Shown: one piece after another, positions 8,420 through 17,077 of the stretch
Layout: the number at the start of each line of letters is the position of its first letter
Numbering within the stretch: the first letter of the stretch is position 1
From: Ectopseudomonas chengduensis
GTDB lineage: Bacteria > Pseudomonadota > Gammaproteobacteria > Pseudomonadales > Pseudomonadaceae
Reading direction: 5' to 3'
Assembly: GCF_015712065.1 (NCBI RefSeq)
Contig: NZ_JACFYZ010000012.1
Coordinates: 1 to 64,000, forward strand
Length of the DNA stretch: 64,000 nt
Translations under genes and position numbers: made by a program
The notes under the pieces: generated by a model
Databases searched by the model: none
What the model saw: only the letters and a program-made list of their open reading frames with translations
What the model was told of the DNA's origin: nothing

Positions 8420-9610
8420 TCAGGCAGTCGCGCTGGAAGGTCGCAGCGAGTAGGTCTTGAGCTGCTCGGCAAACTCACGCAGTGACTGGATACCGCTGGC
8501 CTCGGCCTCGTGCACCCACTGCTTCATGGCTTCGAGCATGTCGTGGCCGTTGCTGCTGGTCTTGACCCAGATCTGCTGCAGCGCCAGGCGCTTCTCGTAG
8601 ATCACCTTGAGAGCCTGGCTTTGCGCCAGCATATCGGCGATGTGCGCGTGATGCTGCTCTTCCAGCAGGCTCGGTTCACGCGACAGCAGGCGTTTTGCAC
8701 GACGGAAAAGGTGACGAACGGACTCGTCAGCCTTGGCCACTTCCTGCTTGACCAATGGCACGATCACCAACTTGCGGTACTGCGCCATGATCTGGAAACG
8801 GTTGTTGAGGATGGCCATGGCGGTGTCCATGTCCAGGCTGGCTTTGCCCTCGACCCGATGGGCGATGGGCGCGACACGCTGCACCTGAGCCAGGCCGAAG
8901 AAGCTGAACAGCTTGATCCAGGCCCAGCCCATATCGAACTCCCACTTCTTCACAGACAACTTGGCGCTGTTGGGGTAGGTGTGGTGGTTGTTGTGCAGTT
9001 CCTCACCGCCGATCAGGATGCCCCAGGGCACCAGGTTGGTGGCGGCGTCGCGGCATTCGAAGTTGCGATAGCCGACAGCGTGGCCAAGACCGTTGATGAC
9101 GCCTGCGGCCCATACCGGAATCCACATCATCTGGATTGCCCAGACGGTCATGCCAAGTACGCCGAACAGCGCCAGGTCGATGATCGCCATCAACGTCACG
9201 CCGCCAATCGGATAGCGGCTGTAGACATTGCGCTCGATCCAGTCATCCGGGCAGTTCTTGCCATAGATACGCAGGGTTTCCTGGTTCTTCGCCTCTTCCT
9301 GATAGAGTTCGGCACCTTTGCGCAGCACGGTGCCCAGACCTTTGATGACCGGACTATGCGGGTCATCGACGGTTTCGCACTTGGCGTGATGCTTGCGGTG
9401 AATCGCGGTCCACTCGCGAGTGTTCTGACCCGTGGTCAACCACAGCCAGAAACGGAAGAAATGCTTGAGCGCGGGGTGCAGTTCCAGTGCACGGTGCGCA
9501 GAGTAGCGGTGCAGATAGACAGTCACGCTGACGATGGTCACGTGTGTCATCAGCAAGGTCGCAGCCACCAGCTGCCAGACCGACAGGTCGAGTAAACCGT
9601 TGTACCACAT
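8420..9610 (-). CDS. desA: Acyl-lipid / acyl-CoA fatty acid desaturase DesA-like
   Basis: A 396-residue membrane di-iron desaturase. The three histidine boxes are present: HRYSAH (residues 34-39), HRKHH (in AIHRKHHAKCETVDD) and HNNHH (in ELHNNHHTYP). Hydrophobic pairs surround the boxes, and a charged helical C-terminal extension follows. The order matches Pseudomonas DesA, which introduces a delta-9 double bond into phospholipid acyl chains. The frame stays open far upstream, but the family start is MWYNGLLDLS at 9610. As in P. aeruginosa, where desA lies next to a GGDEF-EAL gene near the cys/sbp genes, a GGDEF-EAL gene starts divergently 162 bases away. Confidence 0.92.
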   Translation of the reverse strand: MWYNGLLDLSVWQLVAATLLMTHVTIVSVTVYLHRYSAHRALELHPALKHFFRFWLWLTTGQNTREWTAIHRKHHAKCETVDDPHSPVIKGLGTVLRKGAELYQEEAKNQETLRIYGKNCPDDWIERNVYSRYPIGGVTLMAIIDLALFGVLGMTVWAIQMMWIPVWAAGVINGLGHAVGYRNFECRDAATNLVPWGILIGGEELHNNHHTYPNSAKLSVKKWEFDMGWAWIKLFSFFGLAQVQRVAPIAHRVEGKASLDMDTAMAILNNRFQIMAQYRKLVIVPLVKQEVAKADESVRHLFRRAKRLLSREPSLLEEQHHAHIADMLAQSQALKVIYEKRLALQQIWVKTSSNGHDMLEAMKQWVHEAEASGIQSLREFAEQLKTYSLRPSSATA

Positions 9611-9772
9611 GGGCGCTGTTGCCTCTTGAAGGGGGAACGCGGCTTGTCCTACAAGGACGAACCTGATCACATTATCCCTGACCCATGCCAGAAAACCAGT
9701 TGGTCTTTTAGATGAGAATGTTTCAGCAGTGAAGCATCTATACTGGCCAGCATTTACAGGGAGCGCTGCCGC

Positions 9773-12076
9773 TTGCCCATGCGTATCGACATCGCCGCCT
9801 TGCGTCTGACCCTGGGCTACCTCCTGCTCGCCGCTCTGTGGATTCTTCTCAGCGACCATCTGTTGACCGCCCTGGGCCTGTCCGTGACGCAGCAGGAGCG
9901 CGTGCAATCCCTCAAGGGCCTGTTCTTCGTCGCGCTCACCAGTTCGCTGCTCTACTTGGTGCTGCACCGCCATGCCCTGCAGTACCGCCGCGCCCGCCTG
10001 GAACTGGCCAGTAACGAGGAGCGTCTGCGCCTGGCGCTGGATGCCACACGCGATGGCCTGTGGGACTGGGACGTGTCCAGACGCAAGGTATTCTTCTCCG
10101 AGGGCTACGCCAGGCTCCTCGGCCTCACTCCGCAAACCCTGGGCGATACCCGCGAAGACTGGGCCGCGCGCCTGCATCCGGATGACGTGGAGCGCGCGCT
10201 GCATGCACTCAATGCCGAGTTGAGCGAACAGCCCTACGAGAACCTCTACCGCCTGCGCCATGCCGATGGCAGCTATCGCTGGATTCACTCGCGCGGCCGC
10301 CTGCTGCGTGACGAAAACGGCCAGGCGCAGCGCTTCATCGGCATCGCCAGCGACATCACCCAGCAACGCGCCATCGACGACAGCCTGCGCCAGGCCGCAG
10401 CGGTGTTCGATGCCACCCAGGAAGGGGTACTGGTTACCGATGCCGAGCAAAGCATCGTGCACGTCAACCCTGCCTTCAGCCGCATCACCGGTTACAGCAG
10501 CGAGGAAATCCTCGGCCAGCACCCCAACCTGCTCAAATCCGGCCGCCATGACACCGCCTTCTACCAGAGCCTGTGGCATGCCCTGCAGAACCGTGGCGCC
10601 TGGAGCGGTGAAGTGTGGAATCGGCGCAAGAGCGGCGAAATCTACCCGCAATGGCAATGCATCCGCGTCATCCACGACGAGCAGGGGCGCGTCAGCCATT
10701 ACGTGGCGGTGTTCTCCGACATCACGGCGCTCAAGCGTTCGCAGCGTGAGCTGGATTATCTGGCCCACCACGACCCGCTGAGCAACCTGCCCAATCGCCT
10801 GCTGTTCACCGAACGCGTCGCCCATGCACTGGAGCGCAGCAAGATCGAGGAACTACGCGGCGCAGTGCTGCTGATCGACCTGGACCATTTCAAGCACATC
10901 AACGAAAGCCTCGGCCACAACGTCGGCGACCTGCTGCTCAAGGGCGTCGGTGAACGCCTGCAGCAGGATTTGCCCAGTGGCTGCACGCTGGCCCGGCTGG
11001 GCGGCGACGAGTTCGGCCTGCTCAGCGAAAATTGCGCCGACGCCGCTCAGGCAGCCGAGCTTGCACAGCGTCTGCTGCGCAGCCTGGAAACGTTCTTTCG
11101 CCTCGACGGTCACGAGCTCTACATTGGCGCCAGCATCGGCATCAGTCTGTTCCCCGAAGATGCCGATAGCGTCGAGCAGATCCTGCGTAACGCCGACTCG
11201 GCGCTGTTCAAAGCCAAGAGCAGCGGCCGCGAAGGCTATGCCTTCTATGTGCAGGAGCTGACCGACTACGCCCGTCAGCGCGTGGAACTGGCCAGCAGCC
11301 TGCGCCATGCCCTGGACAATGACGAGCTGCGCGTTTACTACCAGCCGTTGCATGACCTGGGTGACGGTAGCCAGGTAGGCATGGAGGCACTGGTGCGCTG
11401 GCAGCACCCGCAACGCGGGCTGATCGCTCCTGGCGAATTCATCCCGATTGCCGAGGACAACGGCATGATCGGCGCCATCGATACCTGGGTACTGGAGCAG
11501 GCCTGCCGCCAGATGGTGCGCTGGAACGCCGAGGGTTGTGGGCTGAGTTTCGTCGCGGTGAACGTCTCCAGCCGCCTGTTCAGCCGCGGTGAACTCGATA
11601 TGAAAGTGGCGCAGGTACTGGCAGAAACAGGCCTGCCGCCCGAGCAGCTGGAGCTGGAAGTCACCGAGAGCGCCATCATGGAAGACCCGGATGCAGCGCA
11701 GAAACTGCTCATCAGCCTGCGCGCCCTGGGCGTGCGCCTGGCCATTGACGACTTCGGCACTGGCTACAGCTCCCTGGCGCGCCTCAAGCGTCTGCCAGTG
11801 GACAAGCTCAAGCTCGACCAGAGCTTCGTGCGCGGCCTGCCTGACGACCCGGAGGATGCCGCCATCGCCCGCGCAGTGATCGCCCTGGGTAAGAGCCTGG
11901 GCCTCAAGGTTCTCGCCGAAGGTATCGAACAACCCGCTCAAGCCGCCTTCCTGCGCGAGCTAGGCTGCAACTACGGCCAGGGCTACCACTTCGGCCGTCC
12001 GCAACCTGTAGCCAGAGCCGTCGACACCACTACGCTGAGCGAAGCGAAGGATAGCCAGTCCAGCACCAGGAGCTGA
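9773..12076 (+). CDS. Membrane PAS-PAS-GGDEF-EAL c-di-GMP phosphodiesterase
   Basis: A 767-residue protein: two N-terminal membrane helices (about 10-28 and 43-62), two PAS/PAC units (about 80-205 and 210-325), GGDEF (about 330-500) and EAL (about 510-755). The EAL site looks complete (EALVRW, EVTESAIMED, DDFGTGYSS), so hydrolysis of c-di-GMP is expected. The GGDEF motif is also intact, but no RxxD I-site precedes it. A TTG at 9773 lies nine bases after GGGAG; the ATG at 9779 is the alternative start. Its position beside desA corresponds to PA0285 of P. aeruginosa. Its stop lies two bases before the next ATG, so it is probably the first gene of the seven-gene signalling operon. Confidence 0.92.
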   Translation: MPMRIDIAALRLTLGYLLLAALWILLSDHLLTALGLSVTQQERVQSLKGLFFVALTSSLLYLVLHRHALQYRRARLELASNEERLRLALDATRDGLWDWDVSRRKVFFSEGYARLLGLTPQTLGDTREDWAARLHPDDVERALHALNAELSEQPYENLYRLRHADGSYRWIHSRGRLLRDENGQAQRFIGIASDITQQRAIDDSLRQAAAVFDATQEGVLVTDAEQSIVHVNPAFSRITGYSSEEILGQHPNLLKSGRHDTAFYQSLWHALQNRGAWSGEVWNRRKSGEIYPQWQCIRVIHDEQGRVSHYVAVFSDITALKRSQRELDYLAHHDPLSNLPNRLLFTERVAHALERSKIEELRGAVLLIDLDHFKHINESLGHNVGDLLLKGVGERLQQDLPSGCTLARLGGDEFGLLSENCADAAQAAELAQRLLRSLETFFRLDGHELYIGASIGISLFPEDADSVEQILRNADSALFKAKSSGREGYAFYVQELTDYARQRVELASSLRHALDNDELRVYYQPLHDLGDGSQVGMEALVRWQHPQRGLIAPGEFIPIAEDNGMIGAIDTWVLEQACRQMVRWNAEGCGLSFVAVNVSSRLFSRGELDMKVAQVLAETGLPPEQLELEVTESAIMEDPDAAQKLLISLRALGVRLAIDDFGTGYSSLARLKRLPVDKLKLDQSFVRGLPDDPEDAAIARAVIALGKSLGLKVLAEGIEQPAQAAFLRELGCNYGQGYHFGRPQPVARAVDTTTLSEAKDSQSSTRS

Positions 12077-12078
12077 AC

Positions 12079-13200
12079 ATGCGCGTGCTGATTCTCGAAG
12101 ACGATCCCTGGATCGCCGATCTGCTCAAGCAGATCGTACTGAGCCTGCGCCCCGCCGCTCGCGTCGACTGCCAGGTGCGCGTGGCAGACGCCATCTCGGC
12201 CTGGCAGCGCGAACCGGCGCAGCTGGTGATCGCCGACTGGAACCTGCCGGACGGCAGCGGCACTCTGCTGTTGCAGGCGGTACGCAGCCAGGACCGTGAC
12301 GTGGCGCTGGTGATGATCACCGCACGCGCTGATCGCGGCAGCGTGCTCGAGGTGCGCGCCCTGGGCATCAACGCCTTTATCAGCAAACCCTTCCAGGTGC
12401 CCAAAGTGCTGGACTGCCTACGCCGCCTGTTACCCGAAGATGATGAGCCTCACGTGGCGGCAGCCAACGACGAGGACTTTTTTCACCATCTCGCTGCCTT
12501 GTCCGACGAGGAGATCGATCTGCCATTGCGCGACGAACTCTTTCAGCAACTGCGCGACACCACGGCAGCACCCAGCACCTTGGAGCAACTCGGCGAACAC
12601 TGGCAGCAGGACCCAGCCGTGCAGGCGCGGCTGATCGCTGCGGCCAACAGCAGCCTCTACAACAGCACCGGACAGCCCTGCGTCAGCTTGCCCGATGCCG
12701 TGCGCCGACTGGGCGCAGCCACCGCGCTGAACCTGATTCAAGGCCTGGCGCTACGCCCGGTAGCCAGCTTGCAGGACGCCGACCTGAGAACCCTGGGCCA
12801 GAACCTGCTGCAGGCGCAGTTGAACCTGCGGCACAAGGTCGATGCACTGGCCAAAGCCTGCCAGCTGGACCCGACACCCCTGCACAGCGCCGCCCTGCTA
12901 CAACGCATGGGCGAGCTGGCCGTGCTGCAGCAGGCACAGATCTGGCGCAACCGCGGTCTGCCGTTGAGCGAGGAACAAGTGCAACAAGCGCTGCGCCAAT
13001 ACAGCGGCGAACTGGCCAGCCGCCTCAAGGCAGATTGGCGTTTGCCCATCGGGCTGCGTGAACTGATCGGCGCCTGTTACGGCCTGGCTCCCGGCAATGC
13101 GCGCCGTGAGCCGATTCTCATGCGCCTTGCCAGCGTCGAACTGCAGAGCGCCGATAGTCAGGAAGTACAGCGCCTGCGCCGCCTGGCCGGGCTGAGCTGA
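12079..13200 (+). CDS. Response regulator with HDOD output domain
   Basis: A 373-residue protein with an N-terminal receiver domain (about 1-120): acidic pocket EDD at residues 7-9, phospho-acceptor D53 in IADWNLPDG, and the conserved Lys in FISKPF. An HDOD domain (about 150-350) follows, with the family's helical repeats around QDPAVQARLIAAANSS. HDOD proteins are protein-interaction or signalling outputs related to HD hydrolases but lacking the metal-binding residues. It overlaps functionally with the cluster: a ribosome site (CAGGAGC) sits inside the end of the phosphodiesterase gene, and the first kinase starts ten bases after its stop. It is a likely target of one of the downstream kinases. 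Confidence 0.88.
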   Translation: MRVLILEDDPWIADLLKQIVLSLRPAARVDCQVRVADAISAWQREPAQLVIADWNLPDGSGTLLLQAVRSQDRDVALVMITARADRGSVLEVRALGINAFISKPFQVPKVLDCLRRLLPEDDEPHVAAANDEDFFHHLAALSDEEIDLPLRDELFQQLRDTTAAPSTLEQLGEHWQQDPAVQARLIAAANSSLYNSTGQPCVSLPDAVRRLGAATALNLIQGLALRPVASLQDADLRTLGQNLLQAQLNLRHKVDALAKACQLDPTPLHSAALLQRMGELAVLQQAQIWRNRGLPLSEEQVQQALRQYSGELASRLKADWRLPIGLRELIGACYGLAPGNARREPILMRLASVELQSADSQEVQRLRRLAGLS

Positions 13201-13210
13201 GGCGCGACGA

Positions 13211-16200
13211 ATGAGTAAACCGAGGCTGGGTAATCGCTGGTTCGGTCAATTCAATGCCAGTGGCCGCGACGCCAGTGGCCGCGACGCCGGCCGCCGGGAC
13301 GCCGGCCGCTGGATAGTCATCGGTGGCAGCCTGTGCCTGGCGCTGTTCTTCACCTTTCTCGGGCGCCAGGCGCTGAACGAGCGCGAAGCGCTCTGGCAAC
13401 TGCAGATCAGCAAACAGGCAGACATCCAGCGCATGGCCCTGAACAGCACCCAGCATGGGCTGCAGGAACGCGCGCAGCTGCTGGCGGAAACCATCGCTGC
13501 CGATGCCTGGGTGACGGAGCTGGTGCGCCAGGCTCACGCCCTGCCGTCGAGCGATCTGCAAAGCCTGGCCAACATCCGCAGTCAGCTCTACACCCGCCTG
13601 GCGCCGCGCTGGCGCAACCTGCAGGCGCACCAGCCGTTTCGGCTGTACGTGCACCTGGCGCCAGACGTGAAGGTGCTGCTGCGCGTGCACGAACCCGAGC
13701 ACTTTGGCGACCTGCAGATTGGCTGGCGCCCGATGGTGCTGGAAGCGCTGCGCAGCGCCAGAAGCCAGGCCGGTCTGGGCCTGACCCGCGGCAGCGTCGG
13801 CATGCGCGCCATTGCCCCGTTGCTGGCCGAGAGCAACATCGGGCCCCAACAGGTCGGCGCCATCGAAGTGGCAATGGGCGTGCTCGAGGATCTTGCCCAG
13901 CTGGACCGCGAGTTCGACAGCGGTGTGGCACTGCTGCTGCGCGACGACTTGCTGCTGAGTTCGGACAGCGGTGAAGAACTACGCGGCCTGGCTGGCGATA
14001 CCCAGCGCTGGCAGTTGATGGATCATTCGCGGCCCCAGGTCCTGGCCTGGCAACAGCAACAGCGACTGCCCGCCCCGAGCGAGGGCGATAGCGTGCGCCT
14101 GCTGGACGACGGCGAACGTCATTATCTGGTCAATCAGGTGGCACTGAGTAGCTACCGGCAACGTCACGACCCCAGCGCAGAGCCACTGGCGGTCGCACTG
14201 ATCTGGCACGACGTCAGCGATCAGTTCAATCTGCACCGCAGCGACAAGCGCTGGCTGGTAGTCAAGTGGCTGCTCGCCTGGTGCGGCGCCGAGGCCCTGC
14301 TGCTGGTTCTGCTACGCAGCACCCGGCGCAGCACGCAGCGCCTGATGCAGCGCCAGCAGGCGGCGCTGCGCGCGCTCAATGAAATCGCTGCGCTGCCCAG
14401 CCTGAGCCGCACCGAGCAACTGCGCCAGGCGCTGCGCCTGGGCGCCGAGCATTTCGGCATGCCGCTGGGCATCATCAGCCGTATCCAGGGCGAGCAGTAC
14501 CAGGTGCTGGTACAGGTATCTCCCGACGACGCCCTCAGCGACGGCCAGCTGTTCGAACTGGGCGACACCTACTGCAGCCTGGCCTTGCAGCAGAACGATG
14601 CGCTGGCCATCACCCATATGGCCGACTCGCCGCACAGGCACCACCCCTGTTATCGCCAGTTCGCCCTGGAAAGCTATATCGGCACCGCCGTGCGCGTGGG
14701 CGGCAAGCCATTCGGCACCCTGGCCTTCGCCAACCCCGAGCGACGCAGGCAGCCATTCGATGACGCCGACCGCGACTTCCTCGGCTTGTTCGCCCGCTGG
14801 GTCGGCGCCATTCTGGAACGCCAGCAGCAGGAGCGCGCCGTGCGCGCGGCACGCGCCTATCTGCAAGCGGTGCTGGACTCGGCCACCGGGGTATCGATCA
14901 TCGCCACCGACACGCAAGGCATCATCAGCCTGTTCAATTCCGGCGCCGAACGCCTGCTCGGCTACAGCACCGAGGAGATGATCGGACTTCAGACTCCGGC
15001 GATGTTTCATCTCGCGGACGAAATCCAGACCCGCGCCGCCGAGCTCAGCGAGGTCGCCGGGCACCCGCTGGAGAGCTTCGAAGTCCTAGTACATAACGCC
15101 CGCGGCGGCGACCCGGAAACCCGCCAGTGGACCTATCGCCACAAGGACGGCAGCCTGCGCCAGGTCAACCTCACCGTCAGCGCCATGTTCGACGAGAGTA
15201 GCCAGATCACCGGTTTTCTCGGCATCGCCAGCGATATCAGCGAATTGCAACAGGCCACCCGCGCGTTGCAGAAGAGCGAGAGCCGCTTCCGCGGCCTGGT
15301 GGCCAACCTGCCTGGCGTGGTGTATCGCTGCGCCAACGACGCCGACTGGAGCATGCGCTACATCAGCGATGAAATTGCCAACCTCAGCGGTTACCCGGCC
15401 AGCGACTTCATCGACAACCAGGTACGCAGCTTTTCCAGCATCGTGCATCCCGACGACCTGGCCATCACCTACCGTATCGGCGAGGCCATCGCGCGCCAGG
15501 AAAGGTTCGAGCTCACCTACCGCCTGCGCCATGCCGATGGCCATAACGTCTGGGTGCGCGAGAAAGGCCGTGGCGAATACGACAGCCACGGCAGGCTGTT
15601 GTGGGTCGACGGTTTCATCTGGGACATCAGCGAACGCCAGGCCATGGAGGACGAACTGCGCCTGAGCCAACAGCGTTTTCTCAATGCCTTCAATACCGCG
15701 CCACAGGGCATGGCACTGATCAGCCCGGACGGCCGCTGGCTGGAGGTCAACGACGAGCTGTGCCGCATGCTCGGCTACGACCGCGAAGAGCTGCTGGCCT
15801 GCACCTACCAGCAGGTCACCCATCCGGACGATCTCGATGCCGATCGGCAGAACGTCGCCGATCTGCTGGCTGGGCGGATCAACGCCTATCAGATGGAGAA
15901 ACGCTACCTGGACAAGCAAGGGCGCACGCTGTGGGTGTTGCTCAGCGTATCGCTGGTGCGTGACGGCGAGGGGCGGCCCGTGCATTTCGTCTCGCAGATT
16001 CAGGATTTCAGTGATCGTGTCGCTGCCGAGCGCGCGGTGCGCGAGCGCGAACATTACCTCAGTACCTTGCTCGACAACGTGGTCGACGCCATCGTCACCA
16101 TCGATGAGCAGGGCCGCATCGAAACCTTCAACCATGCGGCCGAAGCGATATTCGGCTATCGCCAGCCCGAGGTCGCCGGTCAGAGCATCACCCAACTGGT

Positions 16201-17077
16201 TCCGCACCTGGCGGGCGACTTACTGCGGCAAGGCTGCGCCATCAACCAGATCGGCGAAATGGAAGGCCTGCGTCAGGATGGTGAATGCTTCCCCATGGAG
16301 CTGGCAATGTCACAGATCAGCCACCAGGGGCAGCGCCGCTTTATCGCGGTGATCCGCGACATCGCCGAGCGCAAGCGCACCGAACAGATGAAGAACGAGT
16401 TCGTCTCCACCGTCAGCCACGAGCTACGCACCCCGCTCACCGCCATCGCCGGTTCGCTCGGCCTGATCAATGGCGGCGCCCTCGGCACCGTACCGGAAAG
16501 CATGCGCCAGATGCTGAGCATCGCCCATAGCAACAGCCAGCGTCTCAGCGCCCTGATCAACGACCTGCTGGACATGGACAAACTGGTAGCCGGCAAGATG
16601 CATTTCGACCTGCAGACACGCGCACTGCAGCCACTGCTGGAACAGGCGCTGCTGCACAACCAGCCCTATGCCGAGCAGCATCAGGTCGAATTGCGCCTGC
16701 AGGTCGAGGGCGATGCCCAGGTGCGGGTCGACGCTCAGCGCCTGGCCCAGGTGATGGCCAACCTGCTGTCCAACGCCGCCAAGTTCTCGCCTGCAGGCGC
16801 CAGCGTCGAGGTGCGCCTGCAGCATTGCGGCGAGGTCTTGCGCGTCAGCGTAGCGGACAGCGGCCCCGGCATACCGGAAGCCTTCAAACCGCGCATCTTC
16901 AGCAAGTTCTCCCAGGCCGACTCCGGTGACACCCGGCAACAGGGCGGCACCGGGCTCGGGCTGGCCATCTGCAAGGAAATCATCGAACGCATGGGCGGCC
17001 ATATCGGCTTCGACTCGTCCCCAGGCCAAGGTGCTACCTTCTGGTTCGAACTATCGATCACAGGGAGCGCGTCATGA
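13211..17077 (+). CDS. Large membrane sensor histidine kinase (periplasmic sensor, GAF, four PAS)
   Basis: A 1288-residue kinase. In order: a cytoplasmic N terminus with a four-fold five-residue repeat (about 16-34), a membrane helix (about 35-54), a periplasmic sensor (about 55-345), a second helix (about 350-372), GAF (about 395-545) and four PAS/PAC units (about 550-1055). HisKA with H1070 in SHELRTPL and a HATPase domain (about 1170-1285, N, G1 DSGPGI and G2 GGTGLGL) complete it. There is no receiver, so it must pass phosphate to a separate REC protein, such as those in the same operon. The HisKA core is nearly the same as in the next two kinases. Its stop overlaps the next start as ATGA. 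Confidence 0.92.
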   Translation: MSKPRLGNRWFGQFNASGRDASGRDAGRRDAGRWIVIGGSLCLALFFTFLGRQALNEREALWQLQISKQADIQRMALNSTQHGLQERAQLLAETIAADAWVTELVRQAHALPSSDLQSLANIRSQLYTRLAPRWRNLQAHQPFRLYVHLAPDVKVLLRVHEPEHFGDLQIGWRPMVLEALRSARSQAGLGLTRGSVGMRAIAPLLAESNIGPQQVGAIEVAMGVLEDLAQLDREFDSGVALLLRDDLLLSSDSGEELRGLAGDTQRWQLMDHSRPQVLAWQQQQRLPAPSEGDSVRLLDDGERHYLVNQVALSSYRQRHDPSAEPLAVALIWHDVSDQFNLHRSDKRWLVVKWLLAWCGAEALLLVLLRSTRRSTQRLMQRQQAALRALNEIAALPSLSRTEQLRQALRLGAEHFGMPLGIISRIQGEQYQVLVQVSPDDALSDGQLFELGDTYCSLALQQNDALAITHMADSPHRHHPCYRQFALESYIGTAVRVGGKPFGTLAFANPERRRQPFDDADRDFLGLFARWVGAILERQQQERAVRAARAYLQAVLDSATGVSIIATDTQGIISLFNSGAERLLGYSTEEMIGLQTPAMFHLADEIQTRAAELSEVAGHPLESFEVLVHNARGGDPETRQWTYRHKDGSLRQVNLTVSAMFDESSQITGFLGIASDISELQQATRALQKSESRFRGLVANLPGVVYRCANDADWSMRYISDEIANLSGYPASDFIDNQVRSFSSIVHPDDLAITYRIGEAIARQERFELTYRLRHADGHNVWVREKGRGEYDSHGRLLWVDGFIWDISERQAMEDELRLSQQRFLNAFNTAPQGMALISPDGRWLEVNDELCRMLGYDREELLACTYQQVTHPDDLDADRQNVADLLAGRINAYQMEKRYLDKQGRTLWVLLSVSLVRDGEGRPVHFVSQIQDFSDRVAAERAVREREHYLSTLLDNVVDAIVTIDEQGRIETFNHAAEAIFGYRQPEVAGQSITQLVPHLAGDLLRQGCAINQIGEMEGLRQDGECFPMELAMSQISHQGQRRFIAVIRDIAERKRTEQMKNEFVSTVSHELRTPLTAIAGSLGLINGGALGTVPESMRQMLSIAHSNSQRLSALINDLLDMDKLVAGKMHFDLQTRALQPLLEQALLHNQPYAEQHQVELRLQVEGDAQVRVDAQRLAQVMANLLSNAAKFSPAGASVEVRLQHCGEVLRVSVADSGPGIPEAFKPRIFSKFSQADSGDTRQQGGTGLGLAICKEIIERMGGHIGFDSSPGQGATFWFELSITGSAS
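13256..13312 (+). repeat. In-frame 15-bp tandem repeat in the kinase N terminus
   Basis: Two identical 15-bp units (GCCAGTGGCCGCGAC) followed by two diverged units encode ASGRD, ASGRD, AGRRD and AGRW just before the first membrane helix. Changes in unit number would keep the reading frame. Confidence 0.8.

Noticed and set aside
8420..10825. Open frame of 801 codons covering desA and most of the phosphodiesterase gene in antisense
   Set aside because: Only the part from 9610 matches the desaturase family; the upstream extension is antisense to the GGDEF-EAL gene and has low-complexity Gln/Ala-rich sequence typical of a GC-rich shadow frame.
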